From contig CALFCF010000030.1 of NCBI GenBank assembly GCA_937951345.1, forward strand, positions 1-64,000: a stretch of 64,000 nucleotides of DNA, read 5' to 3'. Position numbers and translations under genes: made by a program. The notes below the pieces were generated by a model. That model did no database searches, was not told the origin of the DNA, and was given only the letters and a program-made list of their open reading frames with translations. Origin of the DNA: an uncultured Granulosicoccaceae bacterium (GTDB lineage: Bacteria; Pseudomonadota; Gammaproteobacteria; Granulosicoccales; Granulosicoccaceae). Below are positions 1 to 9,100 of this stretch, piece after piece (the first letter of the stretch is position 1; each line of letters starts with the position of its first letter).

Positions 1-231
1 GGCGGCACAACGCATGTTCTGTAAATGCGTCCAGGCTCCGGTCGAATGCAGCATTCGCTCTGACGCGACATTCAGGGCCGAGACGCGCAGATCATAAGGG
101 CTGTTAGTGTCAAAGCGTTGCGGAAGCTGTGTTTCGACCACCAGCGTTTTAAAACCGGCCTGTCCGGCAGCCGCGGCCAGCATGCTACCAACCATACCTG
201 CACCGACAATGACAATGTCTGCGTGGGTCAA
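1..231 (-). CDS. UbiH/UbiI/VisC-type FAD-dependent hydroxylase, N-terminal part
   Basis: This is the 5' end of a minus-strand gene that runs off the left edge; 77 codons are visible. The translation has an N-terminal Rossmann dinucleotide-binding motif (ADIVIVGAGMVGSMLA), a second-strand acidic residue (TLVVE) and then DLRVSALNVAS, typical of the ubiquinone-biosynthesis aromatic hydroxylases UbiH, UbiF, UbiI and VisC. These enzymes use FAD and NAD(P)H to hydroxylate the quinone ring at the membrane. The start is inferred as a TTG at 231-229, preceded by AGGA at six bases; another TTG lies six codons upstream. Which ring position it modifies cannot be told from this fragment. An inverted-repeat element lies just upstream of its start and may affect its expression. 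Confidence 0.8.
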   Translation of the reverse strand, partial: MTHADIVIVGAGMVGSMLAAAAGQAGFKTLVVETQLPQRFDTNSPYDLRVSALNVASERMLHSTGAWTHLQNMRCAA

Positions 232-309
232 CTGATTTCCTGGATTCAATGGGGCCTGACAGATCAGAGTGACAGGCGGTCTTATCTGCTGAGCAAATTT
301 GTGTTCAGG

Positions 310-439
310 TCTAGCCTGCTCTATTCACGAAGGCGAATTGAGCTCAACCCGTAGATTTCTACGAATTTCGCTGAATCGAGCGACCTGCCTAGGTAGCCAG
401 ACTCTGGTGGCGAACCCTTCATGAATAGAGCAGGCTAGA
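310..439. mobile_element. MITE-like inverted-repeat element flanked by CTAG
   Basis: Two 24-nt arms at 310-333 and 416-439 are inverted copies of each other with one mismatch. Both contain CTAG at the outer end (311-314 and 435-438), followed by CCTGCTCTATTCA and then GAAGG. The interior is about 80 bp, non-coding, and holds a perfect 6-bp hairpin at 350-363 (CGTAGA, TT, TCTACG). The layout fits a miniature inverted-repeat transposable element with a CTAG target duplication, which matches the YTAR target preference of some IS5-family elements; that assignment is inference. It lies 79 bp upstream of the partial hydroxylase gene. A 13-nt copy of the same terminal sequence lies at 33496-33508. 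Confidence 0.7.
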
Positions 440-480
440 TCTTCGTTGTTCTTTGTTTGATAGTCTAATACTTTATTGAG

Positions 481-3342
481 TTAGTGGTCATGCTCTAGCC
501 GTTGCCACTTGTCTTCATCGCGGCGCAGTTCAACCGTCGGCCAGAATTGATACTCCGGCTGAACACTGACGATGCCACGACGCCCCGTGGTTGTCACGAC
601 TGACAGTCGCGTAATCTGATCCTGTTCTTTTTTCAAAACCTCAGCCAGAAATTCATCAAGGTTGGTCACCGCAACACCGTCAACCGCAGTGACAAATCGA
701 TTGCGGAACAGTCTGTCCCAAAGTGCCGGTGAGCCATGCTGCGTGCTACTGATGTAGACACCGTCCGGGCTGACGCCACGATACAGTGCGATCTCACGAT
801 GCGCATCCTGAAAGGTTGCACCTGCCCATTGAATAATGCGATCCGTACCGTTGGTCGACAGTAACGAGGGTTTGATATTGAGCTGCAATACCTCACCATT
901 ACGCAAGACACTGATATCAATATTGTCTTTTTGGACACGCTTTTCAACTTCGAACAAATCAGCAACCAACTCACCATCAATCGCGAGCAGAATGTCACCC
1001 ACTTCGAGCAAGGTCTCGGCATGCGTTCCGGGAACCACTTGCTGCACATAAAGCACGCGCCGTGATTCAGCATCCAGCGCCAGATAGCGTGTCAACCACT
1101 CATCCGGTAAACCGAGCTGACGTGAAAGAGCGATGGGTCGGTAGTCAAGTGTGGCATCCAGCGAATAAAAACCCTTGTCAGATTTATACAGGCGCAACGC
1201 TTCTGCCAGTAAAGGTGCAGGCATCGCCCATTCCTGTTGCTGGATATCCTGTCCGTCCTGATAAGCGAAGCTCATCCAGATAGCCTGAACCACCCCATCG
1301 GCATTTACCAACGGACCCCCGAGCGATGGGGGCATATCCGGAACACCGTACAGATCGACCACACTTTGCTGAAATCGCGCCAACCGTGGAGATTGCAAAG
1401 CAAGCGTTAACCGGCTGGTTTCAGTCACTGGATGTTTGCGAAACGTGCCATCCTGTCGATAGCCAATCATAAACAGTGGCTGCGTGAGCGGTTGGTTATC
1501 AACCTGCAGCTCCAGTGCCTCGAAGTCCACATCACCAAGATCTGCCGGATCATATTTGAGCAGGGCAATGTTGTGCGACGGATGCAGAAAGACCACTCTG
1601 GCATCAAGCAGTGTTGAACCGAAGAATGTTATCTCTGCATCGCCGAGACCTATAGGTACGGTGTTGCGATCAACAGCAATCAGCCCTTCTTCCGTATCAA
1701 CGACAAGCCCGACGCCATTGAAGTGATTGGCGTACACATTATCAAGCGTATGCGGAATATGGAAATCCACCCGCACCAATGCAGGTGCAACACTGTTGAG
1801 CAAAGGGTCACGGTAGAACGGCAATTTGACGGCGGTCGATGCGGATGCATCAGTCGCATCTGGTAACTCGATTACCGAGCAATCCCAGAAACGGGCGTTG
1901 TCAACGCGTGTACATTGTTGATGCGAGAACCAACGATTGTCGATATCAATTTGCGCAATTGAGTTAGTGAACTCACGGCCCGGCTGTACCAAACGGGCGA
2001 GCATTTTACCGTCACGCTCCTGACGCAGTACAGATAGCAAATCATCAACGTTGTTAAGCTGCCGGCCGTCAAGTTCAGTAATGACCGATCCCGCTGGTAC
2101 GTTGGCACGTTCCAGAAAATAACCGGGGCGCACGATCACAACACCTTGTTGCGGCAGGTTCATCGCGCGCGAGTGTTGAATCGACATATTTTGAAAAATG
2201 CTGTCACCAATCTCGACGAACCGGTCAGGCGAAAGCGCATGCAGATCAGCCACTGCAACGGCAACCTGGATCGCCTCGCCCTGACGGACCAGTTCCACGT
2301 TTAACTGCTTGTCGATCGATGCATCAAGGATCGCTTCAAGATCCACATAATTGGCTATGAGCTGACCGTCAACACTGACCAGAATGTCGCCTTCGACAAA
2401 CTGCCCGTCAGCAACACCATCAGGCAGGATCTGCGATACCGTCAACATGCCGTTATTGGTCGGATCGAGTTGGCGCACACTGTCTTCAGTTGCCTGATCC
2501 AGACCAAGCCTGCGTAGTGAACGAAACGGCCGATGAGCAAACAGCGTTTGCAGCGTACCGCGATCAATAGCCTCATTGTCCTGCAAGCGTTTCAGTGCAT
2601 GCTGGACACGGTACAACGGCAGAAAGAAACTGCTGGCAGTGCGCGTGTTGGCTGCAGCGTTCAATGCAACCACATCGCCATCGAAATCAATAACAGGTGA
2701 TCCCGATGATCCCCCGGAGGTTGATGACGCCGCCTGCAGGTAAAATGTATTGAAGTCGTTGTAACCGTAACGTCCATAACTCGGTGCTTCGCGATCTATA
2801 CGCGCAATCGTGCCGGTTAGAATGGACAACTGTTCACCCCCGTCACTGCCCAGTACCCGGATATTTAAACCTGTGCGTACTTTGTCCGGGCGCAATTGCA
2901 GCGACTCGGGTTTGGCATATTGGAGTTTCGCCGGGTCATAACGCAGGAACGCAAAGTCATGCACCGGATCGCGATAAAGCGGCATGGCATCAACACGTTC
3001 CTGGTTCTGGAATGTTGCGCTGAAGCGTACCGGCCCGGAACCGACGATATGACGATTGGTCAAAATGATGCCGCGTTCAGCATCGACAACGAAACCGGTG
3101 CCACCGCTGCCGCCCTGATCCGCATCACCGAAAGAGCGTAGCTGCGATAACTGCAACGACACAACTGACTCGGCTGTGCGGGCAACTGTACGTGCCCATT
3201 GGTCATCCTGCGCGCTTACCGGGTGTGCAAGCGCCAGCAACACACAGAGGAAAGTCAGACCCGGCAGCCGGGCTGCGTATCTGATAACGCCGAAAAATCG
3301 GGCGGAACGTTGAGTTAGGGTAACAACAACCAGCTTCAACAT
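481..3342 (-). CDS. Double HtrA/DegP-like protein: active plus degenerate trypsin-like domain, four PDZ-like domains
   Basis: The protein is exported and about 953 residues long, with the hydrophobic stretch LPGLTFLCVLLALAHPVSA as probable signal peptide. It is built as two copies of protease plus two PDZ-like domains. The first protease domain keeps an HtrA triad: His in TNRHIV, Asp in PVHDFAF and Ser in GGSSGSP. In the second domain the matching segments read VDRNTV, PSHNIAL and PSLGGP, so His, Asp and Ser appear replaced by Asn, Asn and Leu. PDZ-like segments follow each domain (for example LEVGDILLAIDGELV). The duplicated plan with a dead second half resembles yeast Nma111. The start is the ATG at 3342 with GAAGGA upstream; a TTG start at 3402 would add 20 residues. 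A role in envelope protein quality control is inference from the family. Confidence 0.85.
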   Translation of the reverse strand: MLKLVVVTLTQRSARFFGVIRYAARLPGLTFLCVLLALAHPVSAQDDQWARTVARTAESVVSLQLSQLRSFGDADQGGSGGTGFVVDAERGIILTNRHIVGSGPVRFSATFQNQERVDAMPLYRDPVHDFAFLRYDPAKLQYAKPESLQLRPDKVRTGLNIRVLGSDGGEQLSILTGTIARIDREAPSYGRYGYNDFNTFYLQAASSTSGGSSGSPVIDFDGDVVALNAAANTRTASSFFLPLYRVQHALKRLQDNEAIDRGTLQTLFAHRPFRSLRRLGLDQATEDSVRQLDPTNNGMLTVSQILPDGVADGQFVEGDILVSVDGQLIANYVDLEAILDASIDKQLNVELVRQGEAIQVAVAVADLHALSPDRFVEIGDSIFQNMSIQHSRAMNLPQQGVVIVRPGYFLERANVPAGSVITELDGRQLNNVDDLLSVLRQERDGKMLARLVQPGREFTNSIAQIDIDNRWFSHQQCTRVDNARFWDCSVIELPDATDASASTAVKLPFYRDPLLNSVAPALVRVDFHIPHTLDNVYANHFNGVGLVVDTEEGLIAVDRNTVPIGLGDAEITFFGSTLLDARVVFLHPSHNIALLKYDPADLGDVDFEALELQVDNQPLTQPLFMIGYRQDGTFRKHPVTETSRLTLALQSPRLARFQQSVVDLYGVPDMPPSLGGPLVNADGVVQAIWMSFAYQDGQDIQQQEWAMPAPLLAEALRLYKSDKGFYSLDATLDYRPIALSRQLGLPDEWLTRYLALDAESRRVLYVQQVVPGTHAETLLEVGDILLAIDGELVADLFEVEKRVQKDNIDISVLRNGEVLQLNIKPSLLSTNGTDRIIQWAGATFQDAHREIALYRGVSPDGVYISSTQHGSPALWDRLFRNRFVTAVDGVAVTNLDEFLAEVLKKEQDQITRLSVVTTTGRRGIVSVQPEYQFWPTVELRRDEDKWQRLEHDH

Positions 3343-3765
3343 GATGCAGTGGATTCCTTCGTCATCGACGGGATGGAGGTAAAACAATCTGACCTTGCTC
3401 AATCGACGTTTGGCGCCTGTGTTAGCTGCATACCTTCGCCGATCGAACCACGGTTAATAAAGTAAAACTAACAGGCGAAAGCGCCTTGCCTGATAAGCGG
3501 ATAACAAACATCGGAAAATCGACTCCAGATCATACAAGCAATAAGACCGCCAGTGCGGCAAATATATCCCGACAGGGAAATGACACTGCCGTAAACGTGT
3601 CGCGCCGGCCGTCAGCACGGCTCCGACGTTAAATAAGGTCGCGTGAGTCGCGGTAATTAGCCGGACAGAGACTCCTATCACTTCCGGCAGCCGCCTGCTA
3701 AGGTAATGTATAGGCTCAGAACGGCTCCGAACAGCCTCGATTCAGTTCGTGCCCGGCACAATGCG
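3343..3765. other. Intergenic region between divergent genes
   Basis: This stretch separates the minus-strand double HtrA gene from plus-strand argA and must hold both promoters. I see a small GC hairpin near 3471-3486 (AGGCG, AAAG, CGCCT) but no convincing promoter boxes, operator or RNA gene. The two genes have alternative upstream starts at 3402 and 3706 within it, so the true non-coding part may be about 300 bases. Confidence 0.4.
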
Positions 3766-5205
3766 ATGACCGATAGACAACCCGACAACACTTTGCCACC
3801 AGAGCAACCTCTGGATAATGATGCTAACGAAATCGCCTGGTTTCGTCAGGCATCGCCCTACATAAAAGCCTACCGCAATAGTACGCTGGTGCTGCACATC
3901 GATGGCAGCTTGCTCGACAGCACCAACTGCCCAGTGATGGCACAGGATATCGCCCTGCTGAGTCACTTGGGTTTACGACTGGTGCTGGTACCCGGATTGC
4001 GTCACCGCATCAACCGTGAGCTTGAGGCCGAAAACATGACCTCAAGAGCAATCGATGCGACGCGTGCAACTGATTCTGCAACCCTTGCCATCGTGCGTCG
4101 CGTAGCTGGGGAAGTCCGCATCGAGATGGAAAGCCTGTTATCGCTCGGTCTGGTAAATACACCGATGGCAGGGGCTCACCTGAGCGTGGTCTCCGGCAAT
4201 TTCGTCACGGCGCAACCGGTCGGCGTGCGCAACGGTATTGACTTCGGCTACGCAGGCGAGGTCCGGAAAATCCACCGGCAGGCGATCGACACCCACATGG
4301 CGTCCGGCCATATCGTACTTCTGCCGCCATTGGGCTACTCGCGAACCGGCGAACTTTTCAACTTGCAAAGTGAACATCTCGCCGCAACTACTGCGGCTGC
4401 GTTAAATGCGGACAAACTGGTGTATTTATCGCCGCAGAAACTGTGTGACGAGGCGGGCAATGTTCTGGCAGAAGCGGCGGCAGAGGACGTCCGTTTGTTA
4501 GCTGACGCAACCGACGGTGATGATGTTGCACGGCTGGCGTTACTCGGTGCAGTCATCAAGGCAAGCGATACAACTGTGGGCCGTGTGCATGTACTCGATA
4601 GCAACAATCCGGATGCGTTGCTCAAGGAGCTATTTACCCGCGACGGCTCAGGCACACTGATCAGTGCCACTGACTTCGACACGATCAGACCCGCCACAAT
4701 TGATGATGTCGGTGGCATCATCGAATTGATTGAACCCCTTGAGCAGGACGGTACACTGCTGCCTCGCTCGCGCGAGCAGCTGGAGCTGGCGATAGATGAT
4801 TACGTCGTCTGCGAACGCGAAGGTATGGTTACCGCTTGTGCTGCACTGAGCGTTGCGAAAGCCCCTGCAAACTATCAGGATCAATCGTTAAAATCGGCGG
4901 AAATCGCCTGTGTCGTGACTCATCCGGCCTATCGCGACGGTGGCCGTGCCGAACAACTGCTCAGGTTGTTGCTTCAACTCGCAATCGAACGCGGGGTCGG
5001 ATTGGTTTATGTACTGACGACACGCACCAATCACTGGTTCATGGAGCGGGGATTCATCGAAGCCGAACCGGATGTTCTGCCACAGGACCGGCGCTACGAT
5101 ATAAAACGAAACTCGCGCGTGTTAATCAAAACCGTAGACGCACATAAAAGTGATCGCAAAGCAAATGATCAGAAAATCACTGCATTTACTGCTCAGCAAC
5201 GCTAA
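3766..5205 (+). CDS. argA: N-acetylglutamate synthase (amino-acid N-acetyltransferase)
   Basis: It acetylates glutamate with acetyl-CoA, the first step of arginine synthesis, in the cytoplasm. The protein follows E. coli ArgA along its length: an N-terminal amino-acid-kinase-like domain opening with WFRQASPYIKAYR, the motif GAHLSVVSGNFVTAQPVGV, then LFTRDGSGTLIS, and a C-terminal GNAT domain from TIRPATIDDVGGIIELIEPLE through REQLE, IACVVTHPAYRDGGRAEQLL and LTTRTNHWFMERGF. Translation could start at 3706 (AAGG very close to ATG) or 3766; I chose 3766 because its leader length fits the family, without a strong ribosome site to prove it. The kinase-like domain normally carries arginine feedback control. 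A polar 30-residue tail follows the GNAT core and overlaps the convergent LON-domain gene by 20 nt. Confidence 0.95.
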   Translation: MTDRQPDNTLPPEQPLDNDANEIAWFRQASPYIKAYRNSTLVLHIDGSLLDSTNCPVMAQDIALLSHLGLRLVLVPGLRHRINRELEAENMTSRAIDATRATDSATLAIVRRVAGEVRIEMESLLSLGLVNTPMAGAHLSVVSGNFVTAQPVGVRNGIDFGYAGEVRKIHRQAIDTHMASGHIVLLPPLGYSRTGELFNLQSEHLAATTAAALNADKLVYLSPQKLCDEAGNVLAEAAAEDVRLLADATDGDDVARLALLGAVIKASDTTVGRVHVLDSNNPDALLKELFTRDGSGTLISATDFDTIRPATIDDVGGIIELIEPLEQDGTLLPRSREQLELAIDDYVVCEREGMVTACAALSVAKAPANYQDQSLKSAEIACVVTHPAYRDGGRAEQLLRLLLQLAIERGVGLVYVLTTRTNHWFMERGFIEAEPDVLPQDRRYDIKRNSRVLIKTVDAHKSDRKANDQKITAFTAQQR

Positions 5206-5761
5206 ACGACAACGCGTCAAGCGCCTTCAACCTGGCATGTGTATCAAAGTTCTTTAGCATTTGATATTTATCATCCGCCGCAATCGGCAATAGTTCAAGT
5301 AGGCGGTTACATACCCATTCCGCATCATCCAGATCACGATCCGGGTAGCTGATGTGTGGCTCAATGTGTTGAAGTATCTGCGACAACTTAACGGCCAGTG
5401 ACGAATACTCCGGCGGTACGGCGAAGCTTGCCGGACGCTCCAGTAATTCCACTTCACCGATCAATAAATTATCCTTTTCCACCGTTATATCAATCAGCGT
5501 GAATTCCTGTTCACCCGTGGCCGTGATATGCAGCATACCGTCTGCACCTTGATCAAAATCGACAATTTTAACTAGCGTGCCGAGCGGAAACGGCTTTATC
5601 GGCCCTTCGCCAGATGCCGGGCGCGACAGACACGAACCAAAACCGGTACCGTTTCGAAAACAGTCGGAAACCATACGCAAATAACGCGGTTCAAACAGAC
5701 GCAGCGGCAGCGTACCACCTGGCAAGACAATACTCGGCAACGGGAAAAGCGGGATTTTCAC
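5186..5761 (-). CDS. LON N-terminal (PUA-like) domain protein
   Basis: This 191-residue protein is a stand-alone LON substrate-binding domain with no ATPase or protease part. It opens with the family signature IPLFPLPSIVLPGGTLPLRLFEPRY, whose core IFEPRY-like motif is present, and continues with GTLVKIVDFDQGADGMLHI and a helical C-terminal part rich in acidic and leucine residues. The N-terminal Lon domain recognises protein substrates, but the cellular job of these short bacterial versions is not established. It is transcribed toward argA and overlaps its 3' end by 20 nt. A strong hairpin terminator separates it from the upstream coiled-coil gene, so it probably has its own promoter. Confidence 0.9.
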   Translation of the reverse strand: MKIPLFPLPSIVLPGGTLPLRLFEPRYLRMVSDCFRNGTGFGSCLSRPASGEGPIKPFPLGTLVKIVDFDQGADGMLHITATGEQEFTLIDITVEKDNLLIGEVELLERPASFAVPPEYSSLAVKLSQILQHIEPHISYPDRDLDDAEWVCNRLLELLPIAADDKYQMLKNFDTHARLKALDALSFSVAEQ

Positions 5762-6110
5762 AGGCAGGGTGTGAGACTCCAGATCAAGGTTGGTGGTTGT
5801 TACAGCGGATTATTGTTGGCAACCGGGAAACGTAACTTATATCGTAGCTTATCTCTAGTACGATCTCGCCCCTACGCTTGGACTACCGTAGCGGTTAAAT
5901 CCAGTCGGGGATACAGGGGTTTTGTCGACAGGTGACTATTGTAGAAATCAGCTGCCATACGTGTATCGCGTGTAAATCACAGCCTGTAAAACTACACAGG
6001 CCCGGAAGAACCGGGCCTGTGTAGTTATCATCAAATTTGTCGCACTGCTTATTGCCGCAATCGTTTGCAGCCGCTAGCAGTCGAGCGAGTTGTATGAATC
6101 GTGTACCAGC
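5762..6110. other. Intergenic region with a terminator hairpin
   Basis: A 349-bp stretch between two minus-strand genes. It contains the strong hairpin at 5990-6026, which ends the upstream OmpA-domain gene, and the presumed promoter of the LON-domain gene. I see no small reading frame or RNA gene in the rest. Confidence 0.4.
5990..6026 (-). terminator. Strong rho-independent-type terminator hairpin
   Basis: Arms 5990-6005 and 6011-6026 are a perfect 16-bp inverted repeat (AACTACACAGGCCCGG) with the loop AAGAA. On the minus strand the stem is followed by TTTT. It sits 85 bp beyond the stop of the OmpA-domain coiled-coil gene and most likely ends that transcript. Confidence 0.8.
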
Positions 6111-9100
6111 TTACTGAACCGGTGATACAACGACTTCTATTCGACGATTCAATGCCCGTCCTTCACGCGTGTCGTTACCGGCAACAGGCCGGAACTCACC
6201 AAAGCCAGACGCTGATAGATTGTCCGGATCGATGCCGCCTTGATTCTGCATGAAATTAACCGCATTGGCAGCACGCGCGACTGATAACTCCCAGTTACTC
6301 GGGAACACCTGCTGAAGTTGTCCGGTTACCGGTATGCTATCAGTGTGCCCTTCAATACGGATCTGATTTTCCGGAAAACCGCGCAATACCGCTGAAACAC
6401 GCTCCATCAATTGTCGGCCGTCGGCGCTCAAACGCGCCCGCCCCGAAGCAAACAACGACTCACTGCGAAGGTTGATTCCCACACTGTTGTCGGCTCTGAC
6501 TTCAACCTGTGGGTCGTCCACACCGTTTGACTGCAATGACTGTATCAGCGAACTGCGCAGCGACTGTGCTTCACTGTCATCATTCTGGCTATTGACTGCC
6601 TGATTCAATTCGTTCTGCAGCGACGCTACACGCTCTGCAAGATTTTGTGCCAGCGCGGTTTGTTCAGAAGCACGCGATTGCTCGGCACCTATTTGCCCTT
6701 GCAACTGTTTGGCAAGCTCTGCATTAGCATCCGCTTCCTGCTGCCTGGCAGACGCGGCATCTTTCGCTGCGGCAAGTTGCTGTTCAAGATCGCTGACACT
6801 GGCGTCAAGTGTCTGTTGCGCACCTTCAGCTTCTGATAATTTGGCGTTCGCATCAGTCAGCTGGCTGGTCAGATCGATATTGATACCTTCAAGCTCACCG
6901 ATTTTTGCATTCAGATCGCCTGTCGATGTTTTGAGGTCCGCGACCATTGCGTTTGAAGAGTCAAGCTGGCTGTTCAACTCACCAATCATCGTGTTGGCAG
7001 AATCGAGCTGACCGCTCAAGTCGCCTCCACTGGCTTCAAGCTCACCCACTTTTGCCGTCAGCTCTGCGTTGGTGCCTTTCAACTCATCAATCATGGTGTT
7101 GGCGGAATCGAGCTGGCCGCTCAAGTCGCCACCACTGGCTTCAAGCTCGCCGAGCTTCGCCGTCAGATCAGCATTAGTGCCTTTCAACTCATCAATCATG
7201 GTGTTGGCGGAATCGAGCTGGCCGCTCAAGTCACCACCACTGGCTTCGAGCTCGCCGAGCTTCACTGTCAGATCAGCATTGCTGCCCTTCAACTCATCAA
7301 TCATGGTGTTGGCCGAGCTCAGCTGGCCGCTTAAGTCACCACCACTGGCTTCAAGATCAGCAAGCTTTGCTGTTAGCTCCGTGTTGTCCGCATCCAGTTC
7401 ACCGATGCGCGTATTTGCTGCCTTTAACTCCGCCGCTATCCCGGAACCGGCGGTCTCGACTTCACCGAGTTTGGCTGTCAGTTCACCATTCATACCTTCG
7501 AGTTCGCCAATGCGAACGTTGGCTTCAACTAATTGTTCACCCAATCCGTCACGCTCGGCTTCAACGTTACCAAGTAATGAATTGAGTTGGTCGGCAGCGT
7601 TGCTGACATCATCTTTTTGTGTGCCCAACAGCGCAAGCTGCGACTCGGCATCACCAAGTAATGTGTTGAGTTGGCCGGTTGCACGATTTAAATCGGCTTG
7701 CTGGGTTTTCAGCAATTCAACCTCTTTTTCAAGATCTGCCGTTGCACCCGCTGCTGATTCTTCCTGCTCGCCGATCTTCGCGAGTAACCCGTCGTTGGCA
7801 CCACGTAAATCTTCGATCTGCTGATTCAGTGAAGCCACATCGGTGTCGTACATCACTTTGAATGTTTCAAGTTCTGTTTTATCGGTGTCGCTCGTTGTTT
7901 GTGCCGTACCCAGCTGCGCTTCCAGATCACTGACTTTAGCGTTCAGCCCATCGATTTCGGCGTTAGCGCTATCAAGACCCTCAACTGTTTTTCTTAGACC
8001 GTCGAGTTCCGCCTGTAACGCAACTTCACGCGCCTGCAAGCTGGCAAGCTCCTGTTCCGCAGATGCTGTTGCACCGCCGGCTTCGTCGATAGTGGCTTGC
8101 AACTCGGCAACTTTTGTCTCGAGTTCGGCGACCTTGTTTTCAGCCTCCTTCGCTGCGGTGTCGGCGCTACTGAAACCGAGTTTGGCTTCTTCAAGTTCTG
8201 CGCTCAGGCTTGACAGTTGCCCGTCTTTCTCTGCGAGCATCGCTTCAGACTCCGCTGTATGCTCGTCGATCAACGGCTGCAGCAGTGACGCGTTATCGGG
8301 GTTCTGTAAAAAGCCCTGCGTCTGCATGGAAAGCTTACCTTCGAGCACACCAGCTTCACGCGTCAACAGCGAGTTCTGTACACGTAAATCTTCCATCCTT
8401 TCATTAGCGGCTTGCTCTGCCGCGGCGATCTGCTCGTCAAACCCTGCCTGCAGTTCAGCTAGCTTGGCTTCGTTGTCGGCCCGCAGTTGCTCTATCGCGG
8501 CGTCATGCTGAGACTGCATCTCGCCCAGCTTCGCATCACTCGCAGCCTGTGCGTCGGCGATTGCCTGTGCGCCAGCTGCTTCTGCATCAGCCACTGCTTG
8601 CGCGCCGGCTGCCTCTGCATCGGCTAGTGCTTGTGCGCCTGATGCGGCACTGTTGCTGTTGGCCTGTCGCAACTGTGCTTCAAGCTCACTGATTTGAGAA
8701 GTCAGGATGTCGACTTCTGTCGTGTCAGTGTTAACCGCAAGCAAATCTTCAATTGATGTTTTGAGCTGGTCGACTTCGGATGTATCAGAGAGTGCAGCCT
8801 CCTGTTCGGCAAGCTGCTGGTTAAGCAAGCCCAGCTGTTGAGAGGCGGCTTCGCGTTCGGATTCGAAATTTGCACTCATCTCCTGTTGCGACTGCAGAGC
8901 AGCTTGCAAGTCCAGCAATTGCGCGCTTAGAGAATCGCGTTCGCTGGTCAGTGCTTCGCCCGCCTGCGCCGCTTCTGTGCCTGATTCGTTGAGCTCAGCG
9001 ACTTTTAAATTCAGCGACTGGATTTCTTCCTGACCGCCCTGGATGGCGACCTCACGCTCCTGCAATTCAGCCTGCAGGCTTCCGACCTCCTGCTGTGACA

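Noticed and set aside
7069-8511. Long plus-strand frames opposite the coiled-coil OmpA gene (7069-7824 and 7843-8511).
   Set aside because: They are Ser-rich mirror products of the repetitive coding strand, lack ribosome sites, and the minus-strand protein has clear domains.
6991-8640. The regular repeats considered as a CRISPR array.
   Set aside because: Units of 105 and 33 bp are in frame and code coiled-coil protein; there are no unique spacers or cas genes.
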